Positions 57,478 to 64,000 of a stretch of 64,000 nucleotides of DNA are shown piece after piece. Source of the stretch: Acholoe squamosa (taxonomy: Eukaryota > Annelida > Polychaeta > Phyllodocida > Polynoidae); NCBI GenBank assembly GCA_949317995.1, contig OX439038.1, forward strand, positions 72,984,659 through 73,048,658, given 5' to 3'. The notes beneath the pieces are model-generated. The model ran no database searches and had not been told where the DNA came from. It saw only the letters and a program-made list of their open reading frames with translations. The translations under genes were made by a program, and so were the position numbers. Position 1 is the first letter of the stretch. Each line of letters starts with the position of its first letter.

Positions 57478-60306
57478 CTATATTACAGTGGACATCATGT
57501 CCTGCTTCACCTTGTCTTTAAATTCTGAAATGGTTTTTTTATTTCGATATTCAGCAGGTAGTCCATTCCATGCCTTAGCACAAACAACTTCTGGACTCTT
57601 TTCATAGGATACAGCATTTATAAGGGAATATTCAAGGACAGGAGCTATACATAATCTTGTTATCCTAGTTTGATTTTTTACATTTTGTCCATTTTTTACC
57701 ATATGAAATGCATGTAATTTATGATGATAATCTCTTCTGGTATTAAGTTTAGGAACATTTGCCAATCGATGTATAAGATCAGTTGGGGTTAAAACATTTC
57801 TGTTAAAACATGTTTTCAGACATCTATTTTGTAATCTTTGCAGTTCCTCAAGGAGGGTATGGTTTGCTGATCCATAAAAAATATCGGCATAGTCAATGAT
57901 CGGAAGAACATAAGTTTTGTACACTTTTAACATAACCTTATTTGACAGCATTTTACGCAATTTATACAATAAAAATGATTTAAAGCGAATGTTTTTTAGC
58001 AATGACTTCACATGGCTATTGAAGGACATTTCTTGATCCAGAATTACTCCAAGATATTTATACGAAATAACTTGTTTGATTTCTGTACCATTCAATACAA
58101 TATTAGTTTGTGGTAATTTCTTCAGAGTAGGAGAGGCAGCAAATACCATAACCTTGGTTTTTGTCTCATTTAATGTGAGTCTATTTATACTAGCCCAGTT
58201 GTAAAAATATAGTAGGGCTGTCTTTAACCTGTTTTGAACAGTATCGAAATCAGTACCAGATACATATAGAACACTATCATCTGCATATAACATTGTTTTA
58301 TGATCATTGTCGGTGCCAATACAGTCATTGATATACAAGAGAAAAAATAGAGGGCCCAGTATGGATCCCTGAGGTACGCCACAGGTAAGAGGTAGAAGGG
58401 ATGATTTTATATTATTAGCCACAGTGCATTGCTTTCGATTGAATAGATAGTTTTTTATCAAATCTAGATTTTTACTACGAATTCCATAAAGTTCTAATTT
58501 TTTTAGCAGTATTTCAAAATTAACAGAATCAAAGGCTTTTTTAATGTCTATAAAGGCTGCCATGGTGAATTTACCAATATTTCTATCTTTTAAAACATTA
58601 TTAACAAATTTGCTGATACTATCTGATGTCGATTTACCTTTTTGATAGCCACCCTGTTGTTTAGTGAGAATATTATAGTTTTCTATATGTGAGGTGATAG
58701 ATGTGTGTATCAACCGTTCAAGCACCTTGCCAGGGACTGGTAATACACTTATGGGTCTGAAGTTTGACACACTCGAGGAGTCACCTCCTTTTGGTAAGGG
58801 AGTAACAATAGCAATCTTCCAGGTATCAGGTATACTACTAGAAACAAGACACATGTTTATAATTCTAATAAATCTATGAGACATATGAAGAACTGCATGT
58901 TTAAATATATAAGTGGGTATATAATTTAACGATGATGATTTTGACACATCAATATTTCTTAAAACTTTCAATATCTCTTCATCAGTAAATTCCATATCCG
59001 GCATATCATTAATACACCTATCGCCATAAAATTCCCACTCACGTACATGATGAGAGGCTAATTTTGGCCCAATATTTACAAAAAATTCATTGATATAATG
59101 TGCAGTGGCTTCAGTTTTTATAGGCAGACCTAGTTCATCGATCAAATTTATAGTGTTTTTTTCATTGTTTTTTGAGGGTATAATTTTTTTGATAGTCCTC
59201 CAAAAGGCCTTGGCATCTTTAATATTATCATCGCATTCTTGTTTATAAAAATTTTGCCTTGCTATTTCCCTTTCTAAATTTACAGAATTTCTAAGTATCC
59301 TGGCATTATGCCAATCCAGTTCTGATTTGGAATTTCTTGCTTTTTTTAAAGCCTCATTTTTATCATTAGTGCGTTCTAGTAAATAGTTTGACATCCAAGG
59401 GGCAGTTTTATCAACTATCTTAAATTCCCGAATTGGACACATGTCGTCTAAAATTTTTGTTATATGATTCTCAAATATTGTCCAACAAATTGACACATTA
59501 TTGCTATTATCAAATACAGTCCAGTCACATTGTTCAAATTTATACAGAAATTTGTCTTTGTTGTAATTTGAATACGAACGTCCCGTAAAAAATCTGTAGC
59601 CTTTTTTCACATTATCATGTTTTCTGAGGATATATACTGGTAAATGATCACTTAGATGAATATCCAAAGGTCCGTAGGACAAAATATTGATACAGTTTGT
59701 GAATATTAAATCTATACATGTATTGAAACCAGCAGTAGTTGTAACACAATTTATCAACTGCCTAAGATGAAAATTATCCATAGTCTCATATAATAAGCTA
59801 CGCTCATTATCATCAATTAGTGCATTGACATTAAAATCACCTATGCATACAATATCAAAGTCCTCAATCGAATCAATCTGTAGAAACAATGCGATAATAG
59901 TGTTACAAAAATTAAGCAGATTACCTTGAGGGGGTCTATACACATTACAAACAATAGTTTTTTTCGCTTTACCTTTTTGGATTATTAACCATTGAACCTC
60001 TATGTCTGGATTTCCTCTGTTAAGATGTTGTAAAGTTTCAGCTGAACACATTACAGTATCTAAAATATGGGCAATTAATCCTCCACCTCTAAATTCACTT
60101 ATTCTATCATGTCTATACATAGAGCAGCGGTTTAGTTTATAGTGAAAGTCAGCATCTGTATTATTCAAAAATGTTTCTGAGAACAGGAGTACATCAATAT
60201 TTTTATTTTCAAGTTCTTCTTTAATTCCAGCAGCCTTGTTTCTTATGCTTCGGGCATTTAGATGGACTATCGAAAAACCGGTATCAAAAATGTGATTTAC
60301 TACCAT
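57478..60306 (-). CDS. LINE ORF2 protein: endonuclease and reverse transcriptase
   Basis: The 942-residue protein nicks the target and copies element RNA onto it (target-primed reverse transcription). Residues 11-225 are an apurinic-type endonuclease: LNARS (16-20), the catalytic-type SETF (E44), YRPP (123-126), GDFNV (156-160) and SDH (219-221). Residues about 495-760 are the reverse transcriptase: FRPISVLP (516-523), FIDIKKAFD with D587, GVPQGSILGP (643-652) and YADD (674-677). A long C-terminal region with no RNase H or zinc knuckle follows, as in CR1/L2-like elements. All key residues are present and no frame break is seen. It starts at ATGGTAG, overlapping the stop of a short upstream frame. 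Confidence 0.95.
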   Translation of the reverse strand: MVVNHIFDTGFSIVHLNARSIRNKAAGIKEELENKNIDVLLFSETFLNNTDADFHYKLNRCSMYRHDRISEFRGGGLIAHILDTVMCSAETLQHLNRGNPDIEVQWLIIQKGKAKKTIVCNVYRPPQGNLLNFCNTIIALFLQIDSIEDFDIVCIGDFNVNALIDDNERSLLYETMDNFHLRQLINCVTTTAGFNTCIDLIFTNCINILSYGPLDIHLSDHLPVYILRKHDNVKKGYRFFTGRSYSNYNKDKFLYKFEQCDWTVFDNSNNVSICWTIFENHITKILDDMCPIREFKIVDKTAPWMSNYLLERTNDKNEALKKARNSKSELDWHNARILRNSVNLEREIARQNFYKQECDDNIKDAKAFWRTIKKIIPSKNNEKNTINLIDELGLPIKTEATAHYINEFFVNIGPKLASHHVREWEFYGDRCINDMPDMEFTDEEILKVLRNIDVSKSSSLNYIPTYIFKHAVLHMSHRFIRIINMCLVSSSIPDTWKIAIVTPLPKGGDSSSVSNFRPISVLPVPGKVLERLIHTSITSHIENYNILTKQQGGYQKGKSTSDSISKFVNNVLKDRNIGKFTMAAFIDIKKAFDSVNFEILLKKLELYGIRSKNLDLIKNYLFNRKQCTVANNIKSSLLPLTCGVPQGSILGPLFFLLYINDCIGTDNDHKTMLYADDSVLYVSGTDFDTVQNRLKTALLYFYNWASINRLTLNETKTKVMVFAASPTLKKLPQTNIVLNGTEIKQVISYKYLGVILDQEMSFNSHVKSLLKNIRFKSFLLYKLRKMLSNKVMLKVYKTYVLPIIDYADIFYGSANHTLLEELQRLQNRCLKTCFNRNVLTPTDLIHRLANVPKLNTRRDYHHKLHAFHMVKNGQNVKNQTRITRLCIAPVLEYSLINAVSYEKSPEVVCAKAWNGLPAEYRNKKTISEFKDKVKQDMMSTVI

Positions 60307-60624
60307 ATTTCATGATTATCAAAGAATAATAGTTTGACAAGATTTTTCTTTTCTAGAATTGCACAGGCATGACACACAATCTCAACACATGACAAAGAGA
60401 AAACAAAGATAAGATAATACAAAAAATAACAATAAAAATGTCCCACGGAGGGCGTACGGCTCTGGTGGCCACCCATCCTATCCAAAGGTATTTTCCAGGT
60501 GTAGAACGGCTCCATAGAAAAAATAGTTCATAATAAATTTAATTATGTTTACCTGGGTTGATAATATTTTACATACAAGATAAATTATACTGGTATGTGT
60601 GGATCTGTCTATATATGTATCTAT
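60307..60624 (-). other. Spacer between LINE ORF1 and ORF2
   Basis: 318 bp. It contains a 71-codon frame (60300-60515) whose stop overlaps the ORF2 start in ATGGTAG. The frame shows no domain and its reality is uncertain; the arrangement could support reinitiation at ORF2. Confidence 0.5.
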
Positions 60625-62118
60625 CTATTTGACATCGACTTCAGCTGCTTCTGGCTGCTCTGGTAGTTTTCTATCCGCAGTAGGATTTTTTGGACGATTT
60701 ACAGGAGTCATAGGTCGGTTTGTTGGTTGATTTCTATCGTCATTCCCTTCTCCTTCATCACTGTTATCATCAGGATCACGTGATAAGACTCTTCTCAGCC
60801 TCATCATTAACTTGCCCTGTACATTGGCACCATTGAGGTTCCCTTCTCTACAGTGTCTATATTGACCCAGGTGGTAGCCAACCCCATATACAGGATGGAA
60901 ACTTCCCTCATACAAGTTTTTTGCCTTGACTGATAATAGATATTCTCTGAGGTTTGGGTCTGAAAACTTGATAGCGTTCAGTTTGTACATGACTAATTCT
61001 GCCTGTTTCGCCCAAGAAGGATTTTCCTTGAGGACTTTTGTTGTACTCATCATTTGATATGGACACGATAATTCTAAGATTCTTTGGGCAATATCTTCTC
61101 TGTCAAAGGTCTTTGCCTTGTAGAATTGGAACCCCTGTTCTACACAATTAAATGTTAGGTCTCCATCTTTAATTTCACATGGATATAGGTTAGATAACCT
61201 ATGATGCACTGATCTGTACATAAGACCATCAGGAGTCGAGGCCTCAGACGCTTTTTCCATTGTCAGACCATGAGGTAGATTACCTAACTGCCTGTGACTG
61301 TAGGTTCTATCATCGATTATAATATGTCTTTGACGTAGTTTGACTTTGATGGAATTTGCTTTACATAAGAAGTACATTGCTCTCAGATCAATGAATTGTC
61401 GATGTTCATTTTCATTGAGTTCATCTCCAATGGAGACATTATCCCATTTGCTTTTACCTCTCAAATTCTTCAAGTTTTTGAACAGCTCGCTTTTACATTG
61501 CAGGTTAAGAAAGGTCAAACGTATGGGCCTATGCTTACCCTCCATGTTAGCTGTATTTTGGTTTAATTTTCTTCGTTGAGGTCCTTCTCTTCGGACCGCT
61601 GCCACCATGTCAACTCCCCAGTCAACATTGGTATCGATGAATAGTTGCTTCATATCGGTATACAGGTCTTCATTAGCTTTTTCTTCGTAGCCTTCTATTA
61701 TTACTACCTTTTGTGCATCAATTTTCTCCAATTTATCAAACTTATTTTGATGTGATTGTAATAATTTGGTGGTCGCATCCGCTGTCTTGTTTACGACTTC
61801 TAGACTGACCTTGACCTCTTGTGTGGCATTTGTGTTCTTCTCTAGTTTCGTATCAACAGACGCCAAAGTATCGTTTAGTCTCGCATTTGTGTCATTTATA
61901 CATTTAATAGAAGTTTGGAGTGATAATAATGTTTGCAAGGTATTTGAGGTTACCAGTTCTTGAGCAGACATCCTTTTTTCTAAGGAATTTACAGCGTCGA
62001 TGACCTCCGCTAGACTCGCCGTAGATTTCAACAATGGCTGGGCCGCCATGTTAGAAATTTCAGATACCTCACTTTGTTCCGGAGTTTTTGACCTTGTATT
62101 TCCAGCAGGGGTTGACAT
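60625..62118 (-). CDS. LINE ORF1 protein: coiled coil, RRM-like region and NADAR domain
   Basis: The 497-residue protein should bind element RNA and form the RNP. Residues about 35-135 form a coiled coil with heptad-like Leu/Val spacing. Residues 138-215 resemble the ORF1 RRM (VVIIEGYEE; RPIRLTFLN as the second RNP strand). 226-290 resembles the L1-type C-terminal domain (VSIGDEL...IKVKLRQRHIIIDD). Residues about 300-446 are a NADAR/YbiA-like domain: LSNLYPCEI (308-316), CVEQGFQFYKAKTF (325-338, conserved Glu at E327), the YEGSFHPVYGVG region (403-414) and the GANVQGKLMMRLR signature (430-442). The tail is acidic and Pro-rich. YbiA-family proteins cleave N-glycosidic bonds; enzymatic activity here is inferred, not shown. 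Tyr replaces the usual Trp before the GxG. Confidence 0.9.
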   Translation of the reverse strand: MSTPAGNTRSKTPEQSEVSEISNMAAQPLLKSTASLAEVIDAVNSLEKRMSAQELVTSNTLQTLLSLQTSIKCINDTNARLNDTLASVDTKLEKNTNATQEVKVSLEVVNKTADATTKLLQSHQNKFDKLEKIDAQKVVIIEGYEEKANEDLYTDMKQLFIDTNVDWGVDMVAAVRREGPQRRKLNQNTANMEGKHRPIRLTFLNLQCKSELFKNLKNLRGKSKWDNVSIGDELNENEHRQFIDLRAMYFLCKANSIKVKLRQRHIIIDDRTYSHRQLGNLPHGLTMEKASEASTPDGLMYRSVHHRLSNLYPCEIKDGDLTFNCVEQGFQFYKAKTFDREDIAQRILELSCPYQMMSTTKVLKENPSWAKQAELVMYKLNAIKFSDPNLREYLLSVKAKNLYEGSFHPVYGVGYHLGQYRHCREGNLNGANVQGKLMMRLRRVLSRDPDDNSDEGEGNDDRNQPTNRPMTPVNRPKNPTADRKLPEQPEAAEVDVK

Positions 62119-62290
62119 TCCTATGTAAGTCTACGCTAGAATACTTTATAATTACTAATAACTCGCAAAGAGTTTCCACACTCGTAGGTTGACAAGGGTT
62201 TTTTGAAGAATTCAACGGAGCGCCAGACCGTGGATGTTTACCTGAGTGCCGCCATTGCCAAAAATTGAGTAAGCTGCAGGGATTGTGTCT
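62119..62290 (-). promoter_or_regulatory. LINE 5' UTR with YY1-like site
   Basis: About 170 bp upstream of ORF1. On the minus strand GGCAATGGCGGC (62248-62259) resembles the YY1 core (ATGGCGGC), placed near the presumed 5' end as in mammalian L1, where YY1 sets the start site. An internal promoter is required for LINE propagation. The exact start is unknown. Confidence 0.4.
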
Positions 62291-62299
62291 CACTCCATC

Positions 62300-63655
62300 T
62301 GGGTGTCATAGAGGGTTAACTAGTGCATCAGTTTACTCAACTGAAAGATGAATTCTTTCTGGTGGAACAGTCTTAAAGAGCCAAAAAGTAACAGTTTGAT
62401 CAATAGTACCTGCCTGGAGCTTACAAAGTTAGAGTCCAAATTTATATTTTTCACTTTGATGAAGCTATGAGAAGAGATATCCGTGTAAATCTTGAATGAT
62501 TTTCATGAATATGGCTGTAACCCTTTACCATCGCTCATATACAACAGATGTATCAAAATAGTCTATCCAAGGATCATTCTGTGATACATATGTGAACATG
62601 CATGAACGATCTTTTTTAAGATGTCTGCCATGTCATGCAAACAACCTTTGTTCCATCAATTGGCAGTAGATTCTGGCACTTCTGTTTTGTCCATCTCATG
62701 CCCATTCTTTTACAGCAACAATGCCCTATCAGCTTATGTCTATGTGTTTACAAAGACTCTTTTCACTTCAGGAGCATCTTAGATCTTTGAATGTTGTATC
62801 AAAATAATGGTACTTAAGAGATCAAAATCTTTTGGGTTAATCTTTTTAAAGTTTATATGAATAGCTAAAAAGACAACACTATGCTATTTTCATGAAATCA
62901 GTATTACAATATGACCCCATAGACGGTTCCTATGTAATTTCATGATGGAGTACACTTCTCATTAAAACTACAGTGCAATGTAGAAAGTGTCATCACAAGG
63001 CAGTTTGGTCCATGTTAGTCATGTTATATAAAGGTCCCTTTATTTTAAGTTAATAGCAATTGCCAGAAATCACATAAATTGCTCCAACATGTGAAGTATA
63101 AATGAGAGTTACACAAGTACAAAAGTTTAAGCAGTTAAAGGGCTCTGAATCGCCTGGCAGGAAGCTTCCTATCTACTTGGGCTGCTTTTAACTGTTATAA
63201 TTAACACTGAGCAGCTTACAGTGATGGAAAGCAAATGATATATATTTTTCTCCACTAAACTTAAATCATCAATGCATGCATATATACCTGATTCCTCAAA
63301 AAGAAATAGAAAACTTATGTTATATTTGTATCTTCTTCTTTGTTGCCATATAATGGGGATAGATAAGTCATATGGCTGTAATGAGACACAGGATGTAAGA
63401 TGAGTACCTCATCCTTGCATGTCGCCTTTACAGGCAGTAATTGGTCCGCTTGGTCGGTGCTACTAATTAGGGTTCTCCTATACAAGAGCCTTAGGTACAC
63501 CATTCCACTGTCACGGTGCAGGACCCTAGCATTATTTCACTTGAGAAACACAGTAAGTAGATTTACTTTTACTGATTAGTACAGATATACCAGTGTTATC
63601 TCTAAAATTAATGAGTAACAACTCTTTCCTGGAAATATCTTTTTTTCTTCTTCAG
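62300..63655. other. No gene seen (possibly intronic)
   Basis: AT-rich, with no alignable repeats inside the window. Confidence 0.45.
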
Positions 63656-63702
63656 TATCTCTCCACTGTATTTCCACTACTCCATCATGTTGAGCCCTTG
63701 AG
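63656..63702 (+). CDS. Candidate 47-nt coding exon (partial host gene)
   Basis: A very strong acceptor (ATCTTTTTTTCTTCTTCAG) and a strong donor (GAG then GTGAGT) bracket 47 bases. Two frames stop; the remaining frame reads YLSTVFPLLHHVEPL and ends in a split codon. This is the best splice-site pair in the window. The gene is not recognised and would continue right of the window. The relation to the microexon at 51346 is only that both are on the plus strand. Confidence 0.45.
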
Positions 63703-64000
63703 GTGAGTAATCTAAGTCTGTATGAAAATTCAAGCCCCGGCTTGCACACTTGACATTAAGAGGTCATTGGCCTTTGGTTCAGCAAAGTAAGAAGATGTCT
63801 TTCAGAATTTGCAGCAAGAGAATACTTCATCCCTTTACCAAATTACTCTCTAGTAGTATTCAGCACTCAGTGTTGCACATTTCCCCTAGAATGAATGTAT
63901 CACTGACAATTTACTTCAGTCCCTTAGGGCATTAAACAAATCAATCATGACAAGTTACTCGCTATCGGTGACTAACCCTTGGGGAGTGTATCACTATGAA

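Larger units (their letters stand above)
57118..62290 (-). mobile_element. Near-complete CR1/Jockey-type LINE with NADAR-bearing ORF1
   Basis: The element runs leftward: 5' UTR of about 170 bp, ORF1 (60625-62118), a 318-bp spacer, ORF2 (57478-60306), and a 3' UTR of about 350 bp. The 3' UTR has an AATAAA signal (57141-57146, minus) and an A-rich end near 57118-57127. Both ORFs are uninterrupted, which is unusual for an old copy, so the element may be recent and perhaps still active. The 3' end is placed by the A-run. The 5' end near 62290 is approximate, because no TSD could be found. Confidence 0.85.

Noticed and set aside
57118-62290. Target-site duplication for the intact LINE
   Set aside because: I compared flanks near 57100-57120 and 62280-62330 and found no convincing direct repeat, so the exact 5' end is left open.
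62069-62293. 74-codon frame overlapping the start of ORF1
   Set aside because: Different frame from ORF1, no domain, spans the 5' UTR; a chance frame.
1-64000. CRISPR arrays, bacterial operons, tRNA or rRNA genes
   Set aside because: Tandem repeats present are mini- or microsatellites without unique spacers. No cloverleaf or rRNA sequence was recognised, and gene organisation is eukaryotic.

Overview
This looks like a window of an AT-rich metazoan nuclear genome, most likely a marine invertebrate. The evidence is long stretches without open frames, many decayed transposon pieces flanked by target-site duplications (TSDs), microsatellites, a few convincing splice signals, and no bacterial-style gene packing. 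I cannot name the species. No multi-exon host gene can be reconstructed. The window reads as intergenic or intronic DNA with two probable very short exons (51346-51375 and 63656-63702, + strand), a duplicated candidate exon (minus strand, about 20005 and 27348) and two CpG-rich promoter-like patches.

The only clearly intact genes belong to one non-LTR retrotransposon on the minus strand (about 57118-62290). ORF1 (60625-62118) has a coiled coil, an RRM-like fold and a carboxy-terminal-type RNA-binding region, followed by an unexpected NADAR/YbiA-type domain. That family hydrolyses N-glycosidic bonds, including those of ADP-ribose conjugates. ORF2 (57478-60306) carries an apurinic-type endonuclease and a YADD reverse transcriptase of the CR1/Jockey type, with all catalytic motifs present. 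The two proteins should act together as an RNP for target-primed reverse transcription. The NADAR domain inside ORF1 is the most interesting observation here.

Layout: 1-2040, CpG-rich patch then unannotated DNA. 2041-2588, a 5'-truncated LINE with a 14-bp TSD. 2590-9000, small tandem duplications and a CpG/ETS-rich patch at 8275-8470. 9035-9235, an inverted repeat. 9940-10440, a decayed LINE. 11.2-18.1 kb, mostly featureless with two short tandem duplications. 18.1-32.65 kb, a nested segmental duplication in order X1-Y1-X2-Y2. 33.9-34.8 kb, a small duplication. 37.0-43.6 kb, a second tandem duplication interrupted by a 297-bp PIF/Harbinger-like MITE and a 2.5-kb terminal-inverted-repeat element with internal minisatellites. 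46541-47017, a solo LTR inside an older dispersed repeat. 50.8 kb, a 107-bp hairpin element. 57.1-62.3 kb, the intact LINE. 62.3-64 kb, unannotated apart from one exon-like segment.

The duplicated blocks serve as internal controls. Several mobile elements are present in one copy and absent at the aligned site of another, which confirms their ends and gives an order of events. One 285-bp block (22475-22759 and 29881-30165) is about 98% identical with no gaps, while much of the surrounding duplication is clearly more diverged and full of indels.
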